Positions 28,001-42,200 of a DNA stretch of 64,000 bases are shown piece after piece. The position numbers and the translations under genes were made by a program. The notes under the pieces were generated by a model that made no database searches, had not been told where the DNA came from, and was given only the letters and a program-made list of their open reading frames with translations. This stretch comes from Litomosoides sigmodontis. Taxonomy: Eukaryota > Nematoda > Chromadorea > Rhabditida > Onchocercidae. Location: NCBI GenBank assembly GCA_963070105.1, contig OY718806.1:765001-829000 (forward strand). Reading direction: 5' to 3'. The first letter of the stretch is position 1. Each line of letters starts with the position of its first letter.

Positions 28001-31000
28001 CTCTGGACTCATTAGATTGATCGCTACACCGCTAATTAGTTAATGCTATCTATTAGTGGAATAGAATTATTAAATTTATTAAGTGATGCATTAAAATAAT
28101 CATTTCTTTTTATTGCTCGTTTAGTGCTCCGATAAAAATTAACAGAACGATTTGACAATGATATTTTTTTATTATCAATGAAAAATTTTCAATTATTTCA
28201 AACGTTTACACTTTGCAACTTCAGAGGATTGAGAAATTTGATCGATTAACGTTCAACGTAACACGCATCCAGATGTTCGGTCAATTATCAAAAATGTATT
28301 CTGTGATTTAAATTCCCTTTTTTATTCTCTTTTTAGAATAAGAATTGCAATTAGTATTCCGTTGCAAACCCAAAAATTGCAATCAATAATGGAAGAGAGT
28401 TGAACGATTGATTTAGCGTTTAATCTTTTTTAAATAAGTATTACTCATTTTACTTAAATCTTCTGTTTCTGTGTGCAAAATTAAGCACAATATTTCAAGC
28501 CTTTTTTTTTCAAATAATTGCAATAATTTTGAAAGAAAAACAGTACCATTATAATTTTTTTCTATCTATAGATTAGTTGCGTTAAAAAGTTCAGGCACAA
28601 AAAAAAGTTTCAAAATACGAGTTACTCAAGTAATCTTCGTTTACTGCTAGCAATGAAAATGATCGAATTTTGCTTTTACTTCTCTAATATTGCCGCACAA
28701 TTGTAATTATATTTGCACAGCGATTTGTTTAAATGTATTCATATCTTAAATTCCCATTTGACAGGGAATTAATTAGTATTAATTTTGTTGAACGATTTAG
28801 AATTATTTATGTGCAATAGTATAATTACACAGTTGCGGTGAATTTTCTCTTATTTTACTACTATCGATGAAGCATTTAAGTAAATTGTTATCCATTTCGG
28901 TACATAATTCACAAGAGCAATGGTTACCGTCCCCACTCAGATTCTTTTTCTCAATTCTGTTACAACAAATTTTCTCAAAATCAAATATTTTTAAAAATCA
29001 AATGAAAGAAAGTGAATTGTGGTGAGCATTAGCATCACTAATCCAGCATCCGCGGTAATACCATAATTTTTCATTTAATATTAGTTAAAATAAAATTTTT
29101 CAAATTAAGAAATGAAGCGGGAAATTTAGCAAATGTTAATGTTATGCCGCAACAGCGTAATCTTTGAACCTCTTTATTTTAATTCATTCCATTTTCCAAC
29201 AACTAAAAATTTATTGGAGAATAATCCGACTTAATAAACCCTCTGAACAGTTTGTATAAAAACGAAGTGAATCATTTGTTGTATGAAATTTGTTCAAAAG
29301 TTGCTTCTTTTCCTTTCAACTTCTCTTATTTGCCGAAAGAAAAAGGTGTGGTACGGAAATTGGCTGGTAAAAATGAGTTACACAAATCCATGATTAATGA
29401 CGGCTAATAAAAATCAACTTTGTAAGACAACATGAGGAGGACTAAAAAAGAGTTTAATAATTTTAGCATGCGTCTCCATTTCGTCTTTCCTTCTCTCTAT
29501 CATTTTCAAAAGTAAGTTGATATGGGTTGATGCTAACTTAGCAGTTACATACATCTTGAAGCTTCAGATTGCCACTAATCGCTAATGCAACAATGATCGA
29601 TAAATGCGGGAAAAAAAACAAGAAATTGACGTTTGCCTAAGGAATTCATAAGTGATGAGTTGATAAATGTGAGTGATGTAAATGACATTATATCAAATTA
29701 CAGTAAAAATTCAGTGGTTGGAGAAATTTTACTCCTTCAATAATTATCAATTTATTTTCCAATCAGTTCCATAGCTAATACTATGCAAATAAATGGGAAA
29801 TGTGTGTGATAAGTAGTCAAAAAATAAAATATTCCTTTCAAGTTTTTCGAAATATTTGTTATGAATGAGTGGGAAGAAGTAACAATAGCTGTAAAATTGG
29901 TCATTTAATTGAAACTTTAAAAAAGCAGACTTCGGGTGCAAATGAATATAAGTTGTGTAATTTAAAAATCTTATTTTATTAAGTCTATTTTACTAACTCG
30001 TACATTCTCAACATATGAAAATGGTAAGAAAGATTTTAAAATTTTAAATAGAATTTTTTGATAGACGCCTTACTCACCTTTACGCTTCACAATAAGCTCG
30101 TTATCTTCCTGGCAAAAAAATGAGAGATTAAAAGTGTTTTAAAAACCAGTTTAATAAGTTGCGCAAGCAATGCACCTGACAATAGCACTAATTATTGTAA
30201 AATTGAACAATGTTTTTTTTTCGATTAAATTTGTACGCTCATAAACGACAGCGTGGGCGAGAGAGAAGAGCAATGAGGCGTAATGAAAAATCATATTCCC
30301 ATGCAACGGATTCCTAAAAGTAGCGGTAGAAATCTGTACTCACTTCACTCATTTAGCACTGTCTCATATCTCTTTAATAGCTCTATTAAATGCTGCAGTT
30401 AATCAGTACTCGTTGTAGTAGTCCATTTGTTCTGATACGGAAATCATTTCAGTTGAGGCTACTGTCATCCATTTTTTTCCACTCTTCCATTTCATTCTTT
30501 TTTCCTCTCTCTCTTCGTATCTCCTCTACTCCCATTCTCTTTTCCTCATTTTATCACGTTATAAATTATTTCGAATTTTATGAAAGGACTTATTTCAATA
30601 TTTGATTATTCTTTCATGTGCTCTGGTTGTTAAGCTTGAAGCATGTGGAACAATTCTAATGAAAATTGAGCAACTCCTTCTTACCCCCTCTCTCTCTCTC
30701 CGTCACTCTCTCTCTGAGCATAAATTGTTTGCGTCATTTTGTGATGTTTTAAATGGGCGCAAAATGTATTTTTACAAAGTACTGATAGTGTGTAATGCTA
30801 CTGTTGCTACATAATACACTTCAATTAGAACTACAACTTTATTATTAATATTATTACTATTGTTAATTATTAGTTATTGTAATTATTATAAAAGTAAGCT
30901 GAGCTTAATGCAGCCTGCCACTCTATCCGTTATGACTAATTCTTTCTCGATTGATACATTTATTCTAAACGAACCAAACTTATCACGTAGTGATATGAGA

Positions 31001-32409
31001 GCACACAATTTGCTTTAGCTCAATTAAAAATTCGAAAGTTACAAAGCAAATAATATATTGTAGCAGTACTTAATAGAAATTTCTCTTGGCTTATTTGAAA
31101 AAAAAAGTTAGCAAACTAAAGTATATTCCGGTCTGAAGCACTTTTCAATTATCTTAAAAAATTCAAGTAATTTAGCTTTCGTTTTTCGTTTTTGTTTAAA
31201 TTCTGTTAAATTATATATCGAACTTGTTTCCTCTTTTCCATATCTCTCTTCCCTCTTAGCTTCATTCTGTTTTTCAATCATTTTGTTGAGAAATTTTCCA
31301 GGAAAAAAAAACGAAATGAATTCCTCAATTTTCAATAGCTTTGAGGAAAATATAAAAGTATGAAACTTTTCTTCTTTTATTCCTTTCATTGTTTCGAGCA
31401 GTTTCACTTCGCCTTTTTGTTCATTTGTTTTCAAGCATAATTTTATAAACAATTTGATTTAGCTTAAACTACTGACATAATTGAATAAATACTCTTTTAA
31501 TAATTTGTGTTAAATTAAAAATTTTTAATTAATGTCACATTAGCATAAAAGACGAAATTTGTGTTGTGTAACAGAAAGGTATTATATTAAAAAATTAAAG
31601 TGAATCAAACAGGTTAGTTAATTCTTTTCGCATTTTTTATTTGAGCATAAGGCAGCAAAGAATTTATATTCCAAAAAACCAAATTCGAAGTTGGGAGCAG
31701 CGAGGGGTAGGAACGGATAAGACAAGTGGAGCTGAGGAAATTTTAGACTTTAAATGTAAAGGATAATCGATTCTCGGACAAAATGACGAGAAGGAAACCA
31801 ATAACTCACTTGGTTAATAATTTTCGATACTTTTTACTGAAATTTTATATTTCAGTAAAAATTTAAAAGTAGCAAAAAAATGTAACCTTTTTTTCCTTTA
31901 TTTTCAATAACGAAGACTTATTATTTATTTTTTGTGAGGAAGATGACAGTTTACCCATTTCAACATTTTAATTCAATGCTATGACTCACTCACTCACTCA
32001 CTACCACTCATCGATGTCATTCAAAGGAGTAGAGTGAATGATGATTCAGTGAATTATTGAAATTAGACATTTTCAACAATCAGCAGAATGACATATCTGT
32101 GAGTGAAACAATTGTTGTACAGTAAAAGACTGTGAAATGCCGTCTGCTACACACTCCGTAAAGAGTAACACGTAACAGTGATAGTTCTTGAGAGTATCGA
32201 TCATTTTCGTGCTAATCAATTTCCGTTCAAAGAGTTCGAATGAGAATTAAGAAACGGAAATTGTCAAGGGAAAACGGAAATGGTGGAGAAATAGGATGCA
32301 CAGAGAACGGTGGATGAAAGAGAAATGGAAAAAAAGAAAGAATGCAGTATTTTAGGCTTTTCCCAATAATCCTACCATTCATTAATGCATCGTCTTCGAT
32401 CGTTCACAT

Positions 32410-32420
32410 CATATATATAA

Positions 32421-32452
<32 letters not shown>

Positions 32453-32453
32453 T
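32410..32453. repeat. (TA)n microsatellite
   Basis: ATATATATAAATATATAAATATATAT-type tract in the gene desert, nearly pure TA for its last 25 bases. Confidence 0.85.
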
Positions 32454-33077
32454 AAATTTTGTTATATTTGCGAACTGGCACTTATCCAACGCTCACATAC
32501 GCAAATTACTACTCACTTGCAGTTACAATTTAGACGTATGCATTAACTGTTTCATTTAAATAATTATAAAATAATGCAAAAAGGGAAGTTAATTGTTTCA
32601 AAGAAAATGTTTGTCAACTGAACTAAAACAGAAAGGATATTGCTAAATTAGAAATTTTTCTATTTATAGCGAATGAACGACGAATATTACCTTAAAAAAA
32701 CACTCCAGTAACTCGATTATTTATGAAATTTTATCAAAGATGAAAATATTTAAAATTTTGATCTAAGTTTGTTTTGTTGTTCATGAAGGTGAATAAAAAG
32801 GATGCATATCATTGTCTGAAATGGTAACGAAGTTTATTTTTCATATTTTTTTTTTTAAATCTAATATTCCTTCTCGACTTTTTTTTAAACTTCGAAAAGT
32901 TTGTTTCCTATTTTTTAACTTCGTTTTTCTTTTTCTCCTCCTATGAAGCATTGAACGATTGGTGTGACAATAAAATATGCTCAACAAATGACCTTCACAT
33001 CAATCGTCAATTTCTGTTTAAAGGAACAAATTTTAGTCATATCATTCCTTCCTCTTCGCTTTTTTTCATCCTTTCAA

Positions 33078-33087
33078 TCACACACAC

Positions 33088-33151
<64 letters not shown>

Positions 33152-33182
33152 GTATATATATATATACGTATATACATATATA
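33078..33182. repeat. Composite (CA)n-(TA)n microsatellite
   Basis: About 70 bases of CA with one CG interruption (33078-33148), running directly into a TATGTATATA/TATACGTATA tract to about 33182. The paired histidine-threonine and tyrosine-isoleucine reading frames here are repeat artefacts, not genes. Confidence 0.95.
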
Positions 33183-36100
33183 TTTTGTAAGTTCAATTAA
33201 ACAAGTTGCATCAGATTTTATTTCATCCAACGATAAGTAATTTGTCTTCTATGCTAGCGCTGCAAATGAAGCACGATATTACGGCTTAAGAGGAAAAATA
33301 TTTACCTGTTAAATTGCTAATTGAAGATATTTCCCACAATGATAGTAATAAGATATTACTACTGTATTTTAGGTTGCATCTTCCTCTCTTTTTTTTTTTC
33401 TGTTCCCTTCTCTGTAGTGTAGATGACAATAAAAATACCAATTAGGGGATTTCTACTTTGCTTCTGTAATGAATTAAAATTAATTAGTAATGAATGTTTC
33501 GTTAGTACTCTTTGTTGCATATTAACAAACGATATGTTAGTAATTGAATTCAAATTCACCCTCATTTGTAAATTTATCATTTTGAACATTTTTAAGAAAA
33601 CAATTTAATGTTAGAATTTTTACTATTATCAATCAGTAATATTTTTGGAATGTAATAATGTGTATTTTTTGTTAATTTTTTAAATATATTTTACTTCAAA
33701 TCTTATCCATTGATTGTTTTTAGCTCTCACTTTTTTTTTTTGCCTTCATCCTTAGAGCATCAATCTCACGGCAGTGGTATCGTAAGCGTGAGCTTTTGAT
33801 GAAATGAAAGAAAAGAACGATAATGTTGATTTGCAATGTACAGTTATTTACTGTAAAAGCAAAACTTTTCCTCTCCTATTGCTGTCATTAAAAAAATTCC
33901 TTCCTCTTTTTTTTCAATTCATTACTTCTATTTCCTTCATTTCTAACTAATTCACCTTTATCAACTTTTTTTTTTTGCTTTTGATACGCTATGAAGGAAT
34001 TTTTTTATTAGAGCAATATCAAGTAAACTGTTCTACGCATGTAAAATTTGATAATGAAAGGGATATGGTATGATTTTGTTCTTATATGCTTCGTCATCAT
34101 TTGAATCTTATTTATGGAAATTTTTTTCTCTTAATTGAAATTCAATGAAATATCACACATTAGCGAATTGCTACAGTTTTATTCAAAAATTCAATATCCA
34201 AATAAAGCATTTCTTCTTTTTAAAATTTTTGCACTTTTATATTGATTTAATAATAGTTGAAATATTTATTGGACCAATAAAATTTTTACTTCATTTGCCA
34301 AATTTTATTCGTATTATTTGAGCATGTGTTTTGAATGCTCAAACCGATATCAAAATTAGATTCATTACAGTTCCCGGTCTACCTCAATCTTACTTGACCA
34401 ATGGTATATTTCAGCACCTTGGCAGTTTCATGCCCGTAACTTTGATTGTATGATAAATCTCAGCTATTTGTCAACATGAAATTAAAGCCAAATTTTTGAG
34501 GGCACTTATGTTACTGCAACAATAGCAGTGTTAATGAAATGAATAAAGGAATTGTTGCAATGGATCCGATTGTACAAGTAATATTTCATTACGTTCGATC
34601 GAATTTAACAATGATGTCGCTTACTTTCAAAAATATTTAAAATTATTTTCATATTTAGAAATATTTGCAATGAAAGTGAGGAAGAAGCAAATTCACTTGT
34701 GTAACACTTCATATTGTTATACTACTTTGCAAATCCGGGAATATTTAAGTAATGAAGTTGAGTTATAAAATTATTACGCTAACATATAAATTAAATTTCA
34801 TTCCTCATGAGCCGTTTAATATTGATATGTGCAGGAAATGCTCTCATTATTAAATTTCTTATGAAAAAAATTGCTGAATTCTTTCGGGACTGTAAAATTG
34901 AAAAATAATTCATTTCGATGCTTATTTATAATTTGTTCTCGTCTAACTCCTCTAAAATGTTAGCATTGCTTATCTATTTCCTTTCGCAGTTTCCTACATG
35001 AATTTAGTGAAACTATTATTATTATTATTATTAATCAATTAATTAAATTATCATGAGTTAGAAATAGAAATTAAAAATGGAAAAAAGATAATTACTGTAC
35101 AGGCAAAAATGAAAAAAAAAGTTTCATTTGCTTATTGCAAGTTTTCTTGACGGTTTTGCAATTTAAGACTTCTCAATTTTTCAATGAAACAAAAAAGTTT
35201 TTTCACTTCTCTCTCTCTCTCTCTCTCTCTCGCTTTTTCTACAAAAATAAAAAACTTCATTGATTTGTTGTCCGTGAAGAGGAGGAAAGAGAAAGAGAAA
35301 TGATAAATTGAAAAATGAGATATTATATAATCATAACGTTCAGGATTGTTATTATGGAAAAACTCTTTCATTTCACCTTCTTTTTTTTTTTTTTTTAATT
35401 CTTAAAACGTTGCCTTGGAAACATGCAAACTATAGACATATTGATGAACTGAAATGGAATTGCATGTACAGCCTTGATTACTTACTCGTCTTGGTATCAG
35501 ATAGTCTAATTTGTTACGAATTTCGATGAGGATGGTGTCGTTGTAATCTTACTAAATTCCACTCTCAATTTCATTTATTTTAATTTAATGAAGTTAATTA
35601 TCGCTCACTTTTCACCTTTTTTTCTTTTTTTAGAAGTTAACCTGTCATGTTTTCCCTGTCTTGCGAACGGAAATGAGGAAATTTAACAACATAAATGTAT
35701 AAAATACTTTCTTTCACATTGGTGCAGGAGTATTTCAGGGCAGTGGAAAATGACAATTCTAACAATAATGCATTAAATTTCGAACTATCACATGCAGACA
35801 ATTGAGAATGAAAAAGAGGAAATTTGAGAATCCAAAAAAGAATGTTTCAGTTTTATATGTTCGATTACTTTTTTTTTTGTTTTACTTTTTGCGCACTTCT
35901 ACAATTCCTAGAGGAATTCCCTCTTTTCCAGTACAATGCACGAAGCATAAAGTGTCACATATTCCTACTTTCAAAATGCTAGTTAAATTTCATCTTAGTG
36001 GGAACATTTTAATTGAAACAACGAATCTCGCAATTATTTCGATCATTCATCAAGCGCTGATGAATTGAATTAGTTGAAAAACCTTTGATTTCTTTTTTGT

Positions 36101-38830
36101 AAATAAATTGCTTTTTTTTCAAAATCACTTTTTCTTCTTTTTCCTAGCAAAATTGCATTAATCAACGACGAATTACTTCACATTTTTTTTTATCGAAGTA
36201 AATTTAGTCGAATTTTATTAACCTGAACAACGATTAACTTGTTCGATAACTACTAAACTGTTGCACAATGTGAATGAAAATTAAAATCTAAAATTAGAAC
36301 AGCCAAATTAGGATGATTTTTTTCTGAAACCGTACAACGAGATCTGTCATAATTGTTTAATACAAGGGAAAAGGCACTTAATTGGGGAAGAGTGTGAAAG
36401 TACCAATTATGGATGGAACTACGGTTGAATTTGACAGAATGAGGAAGACGGCGAGGGAGAGAGAGGGAAAGAGAAAGAGAATAGAGATATGGTTGTGGGA
36501 TAGGAGGAGGATTATGAGAATTAAATTGATTTAGTTGTTCTAGTACATTAGCCAGCTAGAAAAATTGCTTCTTTTCGTTTTCCATTTTTCATTTTTCTTT
36601 TGTTCTTGTTGGAAAATTCTGCTTAAAAATTCGAGAACGAAAGGAAGGAGGAGGAAAATTCGAGGATCGGAATTGGCTTTAGTTATTGCTTAAAGAGGAA
36701 TGGTTACTTTTTTACCTTTTTAATTCTATTTGATAAATTAAAGAAGGAGAAAATAAACGAGACAGAGAGGGAGTGAGAGAGAGGACAAGAGGAGAGGACG
36801 AGGAAGAGGAGACGCTCCTTACAATTTATTTTATTATTGTTTTATTTTATTCCTAGATTTTGCAAGGTTTAGTTCATTTTCATCTTCCTCTTCCACTTCA
36901 TTCTTTTTTGCTTCTCTTCCAGCGAGACATGAACTGTTTAAAAAGAAATTCAATGCCACTCCTATTTTTTGAGAAAAACTAACGAAGCATCCACTGAAAC
37001 TATCAGTAACCATTAGCAAGCATCATTTCAATCCTGGTTTTCCTCTTTCATTTCTCCTCCTCTTCCTTCTTATCCTTCACAATTTTCATCCGTTTCCTTT
37101 CCCTTCCTCCCTCTCTGTCTCCCTTCCTCTCTCACGTCAATTAACTGACGTTTCGTGCAAGACAATTCCACCTCCAATTCCATTATTTTCACTAAAGAAA
37201 ATTTGACATCAAAAAGTTTCCTTTTAACCTAAAAGAACTTTGTTTAATTAAGTTAATTTTGACCAAACTTTATCAAAATTTCTAATTATTATTAAATTAC
37301 TCTATACTTTTTCATTGCTTGTTCTAGCATTTTATTAGCGTTGATATCACGGTGTGGAAGACTGTCGATGACACTGTTATTTTTTTATCACCACTATTGA
37401 ATTTAGCATAAAATGTAAAAATGAAAAATGAAAAAGCTGCTGGTGTTGTAGTGTTTGAAATTGGATGCTTGTGCTCCTGTAAAGCATAATGGTAAGGCAT
37501 GAAATGAGTACACGAGACGCATAGAAATCTATGAATTTTTAATAGAAAAAATCAAATACAGATGGGTTGATTAGGGTATAAATAAGTTGTGAGTTGACCT
37601 GAATCACAGCAATCTTTCCTTTTTTTGAAGCTCTCAAGGATTGGTAAGCAAGAGAAACGGATAAAAGATAAGATAGGATAATTGTATAGCAGTAGGAGCG
37701 GAAAGCAAGAGAGAGGAAAAGACTTCTCCAAAGTAACAGATTGTCAGTTTTAGAGGAAAATAGTTATGATGCTAATGTATTCAACCTACTTTGCTTCCCT
37801 TTATTTCCCATTTTCATTTTCATTTCTTTTTGTTTGGAAAGGAGGCCTTCGTTTCAATTATTGTCATTTTTAGCATTCACTTCTTTTTGTCCCTTCCAGT
37901 CCTGTCGTGAGTCCGGCCTAGCTAGAATTTGAATTACGAGTCTAAAAAGAGATAACAAGATGAAGAGACGCCTAAAATGATAGATGCATTAAATGCAAAA
38001 AAAAACCCCTTCATGGCCTACGTCTTTTTTTCCTGGAGCTCATTCATCTCCCCCTCTCTCAACTTCCTATATGCGCAGTAGCAATCAGCAGATGTATGTC
38101 TTCAGTCCTCAAATTTCTCCTTATCAGCGTAGCATATGAAATATCTCTTTCTTCCTTCTGCTCCTCTTCTTCGGAATAATAAATTTTATTATATGCCCTT
38201 CCTTTCTGTTCATCTCTTCTATTCTTTAAGCTCAATTAGATCGTTTTCGTTTTTGTTTCTTTTTTTTGCTTGTAAAAGTTGTCATGTAAATGTGAAGTTT
38301 TATTTCGAGAGATTTACGTCTGTTCAGATATTATTTTGACAGTTAATTAATTTGTTCACAATACTAAGACACCATTCTTATTGCTGATAACAAAAACATA
38401 TTACTGATAAGGAGCTAATTTACGGTAAGCACGTAATGAGGAAAGCTGATTAAGTAGCTGTCGCCGTTGAGAAAAAATTTTCTTTCGCTCAATTTGCATT
38501 TGCTGAATGATTTCAGTTACTTGATATGTTAGAAGGAATTAAACTCTTATCATTTCACAATCTTTGCTTGATTTAAAAATTCCTACAATATAAATGTTAT
38601 TTACGTCTTGTCTTTGACATCAGTTTTGTAGCATATGATAAGATGTAGTGAATTCTAATCTTTTCCGAAGGAATCAATAATTCAGCAAATCTTGGATTCA
38701 CCTTTTACGTCGTCCACCTCTGATACGTTCATTTCAACTTCTCAATTAATTATTATTCAAACTTGATTTCTAGATGAGGGATGGAACAGCGCGTGCTTCA
38801 TTAATTGTATAATAATTGGCATACTAAATA

Positions 38831-38833
<3 letters not shown>

Positions 38834-38873
<40 letters not shown>
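38834..38873. repeat. (TA)n microsatellite
   Basis: A pure TA run of about 40 bases, roughly 400 bases upstream of the OYE-like gene start. Confidence 0.95.
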
Positions 38874-38876
<3 letters not shown>

Positions 38877-39240
38877 CTTTAAGTAATAAAATTCTTTGAT
38901 TCTTTTCTTTTCACCCCACTTATTCTTCGAATTTCAACCAAATTATGTGTTTTAACATGAATTTCCACAACTTTCTTTTAATGGAAAGACACTTCAAATT
39001 AAGAAAATGACAAGTTTGTTCAAATGTTCAAATGTATTGTGATGGAAAAAAATAGTCTTAAGAATTGATGAACTATTTTGAAATTATTATTTTCTAACAA
39101 TTCATTTTTATTTTTTCATTGATCTTCAATTAAATAATTTTAAAAGTATACGTTGCACTTCATTTCAATTCTTCCATTTCATAAATTTCGGTTTTCGCAG
39201 CAAATCGTTCTGTTGCTAACACTTCCTCCTACTCTTTCTC

Positions 39241-39267
39241 TTTTAGGCAAAAAAACACGTATGCGAG
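39241..39267 (+). promoter_or_regulatory. Putative SL trans-splice acceptor of OYE-like gene
   Basis: A pyrimidine-rich stretch (CCTCCTACTCTTTCTC) ends in TTTTAG at 39246, 21 bases before the chosen ATG at 39268. An out-of-frame ATG at 39261 lies between them. It could also be the 3' splice site of a long 5' UTR intron reaching into the gene desert. Confidence 0.45.
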
Positions 39268-42200
39268 ATGGCAACAAACGGTATCATTAATAATTACAAC
39301 GAACCGTTAACACGTTGGGATTGTCCCGACGTGGATCAGGAAACAGTTAAAACGATCCTTGGTGAACGATTACGTTTTCCGTATGCAAGCAATATCGTTG
39401 CACCGAATAGACTAATGAAAAGCGCAATGAGTGAACAGGTAGGTAATCGTAATAAATAGTTCAACGTTCTTCGATTTACTTCACTAATTCATTTGTTTAT
39501 CGAAAGCGTAAGTGATCAGTTTGGCGTAGAATTGTGTATCATCTTTAAACATGGATTTGACCTAATTTCTCAGACAAATTTATCATTTAAACAAAATTTG
39601 AGAAAAAAAAAAGATGCAAAAGGCTTCTCGCTCCTTACATTTTCATTTGTGTAGGAAATGAGTGTGAATGATCTTTGAGAAAGTCCTATTAATCAAGAAG
39701 TTTCGTTCTAGTTTCTAAATTTATTTTATTTGTAAAAATTTGAAAGTGAGAGAAGGGAGCGAAAGATCGAAAATGAAAATGTACTTTTTACCACGATTTT
39801 ACTTTTATTATCATCCTTGTTATTTCCTTACCTATTCAACACGACGATATCGATATTTCAATTAAAAATAAAATGTAACACTCTAATAATCGAATTAAAT
39901 CAGCAAAAAATGCAAAAGTAATAGAGGCATGTAATATCTCGCAGAGAAAAAGAGGAAATTTGAAATTTTTTCTAAATCAATTTCACTGTGTGCTTCTGAT
40001 ATTAAAAAAAAAAACAAACAAATTGGAAACTCTCACTTCATCTTTTTTTTGTGAAAATTTGATTGACTAAATCAATTAAATTAGTTTCTTTCCGAAAAAA
40101 AACTAAAGTAAAAATGTTAAGAAATACTCATTTTATTTGTGTGATTAAACAGAAGTAAGTGTACTGTTGCCCACTGCATACGATCATATAAATTTCCTCA
40201 CTCGTTTTTAACACTCTCTTCGTAATCCAACTATCCATCGTTTAATTCGCTCTTTTGTGGTACAAATTGCTGATTGAAGTAATTGAAATATGCGAACATT
40301 GGCACTCGCAATAGTTAATTAAAATTACGCTTTCACTCAAATAATGCATCATTTGATTAGTTCCAAAATTGTTTTCCGTGAAATCAGTTGCTGGAAAAAA
40401 GCTTACAATAATAATACTTAATAATAATAACAATAATAGTGGTGGTAGTAATAATAGCAATGGGAGAAATAAGTAATGGTTGATAACAGTAGTGATAGTG
40501 GTAGTGATAGTGATAGTGATAGTAATAGTGATAGTGACAGTAGTAGTAGTAGTAGTAGAAGTGATTAATGCTGGTGAAAGTAGCAGGTAAGAATGAATTT
40601 GTGAGTGAAATGAGTGAATGCATTGTTTGTTTTTAAATTTTATTTATTTGCTCGTTTAGCTGGCAACATACGACAGGAATAACATGAAAAAGAGTGGCAT
40701 ACCGACAGGCCAGTTGATTAATTTGTATGAAAAATTTGCTGATGGAGGCTTCGGAACGATCGTTACTGGCTGCATTATGATTAATGGGGTAATTTTTTTC
40801 CTTTTTTTTTGCTATAAATATGAACTGAAGAAAAGGAGAGAGAGAGAGAGGGAGATAGGGAGGTAGATAATGGCAAGAACTATGATAAGTATAAAATTAA
40901 TCATTTTTTTGAAGTTAAATTGAAACTGTTTTACTTTTCTTTCTTTTTGTTTGAAAATTTTGAAAGTGTAATTTGTAATTAACAGTATCAGGAAGACACG
41001 ATGATTAACTCCTTGCCTTTCTTCCTCTTTTTCTCCTTGCTACTTTATTTTGTAACTTATTTTTACAACTGGAATATTTGATCATTCATTATTTCACTCT
41101 TGCAGCACAAAAATAAAAAATAGAAGGAAAAAGTACTAATCAAAATTTTACGATAAAATCATTCTGTAAGGGACAAGTACACCTACGAATTCCAAATGCT
41201 TCCTTTTTTTGAAATTTCGCAATGATTAATTTATTTGTTCGCTTTTCTTCGTTCTTTTAAAATTGCTCAAATATTTGTTTGTGTTTTCTTTGAAAAAAAA
41301 TTTTCTTAAAATAAAAGTCTCATTTCTGTTCCAATGACGCATCCTTTTTATTTTCCATTTTCGGAATTCCTTAATTGTGCTAAATTGTTTCATTTCCTGC
41401 CTGTTTTTCTGCTTTTTTGTTGTTGCCATGCCACTTCTTACATAATATTCGAGATATTTTCATTCACTGGAAATATCACTTGCTCTTTTTTCAGCTTTTA
41501 ACTTTTCCATTATCTTCTTGCTTAGTAATTTCAGAAGGATATTGAAGCACCGGGAAATGTAATCATCGATAAAGAATTGGATTCTGAAGAGCGTCGAAAT
41601 AAATTTGAGGAATGGACTCAATGCGCCAAAAAAAATGGTAGTATCGTTATCGCCCAACTGTTCCATGTTTGTCTTTTTTTTTTTCAATTTTGCTTCTTAT
41701 TTTCCCATTTTTCCCCTTCTACTTTACTTTGTTTTTTTCTGAAGTTTCAAACTTCTCTATGTTATTATCAATTTTATGCAAAAAGAAACAGTAAGCTATT
41801 TGTTTATTGGAACACTCGAAAAATGTATCAAAAATTAACTAAAGGTAAGCTTGTAATGAGGCGTCACTCACTCTTTCAAAGTTGAAAAGAATTGAAAAAG
41901 CAATCGATTAATAAATTTCGTTCGGTCTAATCAGTGCTTATCACTTATCATATTTATCAAATAAAAGCGCTTATCACATGTAACAGTTACTTTGGCATTT
42001 GGTTTGCTGAAAATTTTTATATTTACTTGATGTGCCGCTTTTGGTCAACATAATGTTGAATCATAAAACTTATTCAATTTACGAATTAAATAATCGGAAA
42101 GTTATAGCTTTAAATTTGGACTATTCAATTTGATAGTCTTTTAATAGGAAAAGCAAGTTTCGCTTTAAGTGTTGAACAAACGCTTTGAACATTCAGAAAA

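Larger units (their letters stand above)
23806..39240. other. 15 kb AT-rich gene desert
   Basis: Between the PHKB start and the OYE-like gene start I found no exon with coding character on either strand. Open frames of 60-114 codons exist but are rich in F, I, K, N, L and S, lack recognisable motifs, and look like AT-rich chance frames. The sequence is full of poly-A/T runs and short GA, TC, TA and CA tracts. The first kilobase (23.8-24.8 kb) is less AT-rich and is the likely PHKB promoter. The last part must include the OYE-like gene promoter and outron. No transposon, tRNA or snRNA was recognised. Confidence 0.55.

Noticed and set aside
32951..33200. His-Thr repeat frames
   Set aside because: Produced by the CA/TA microsatellite; the flanks have no coding character.
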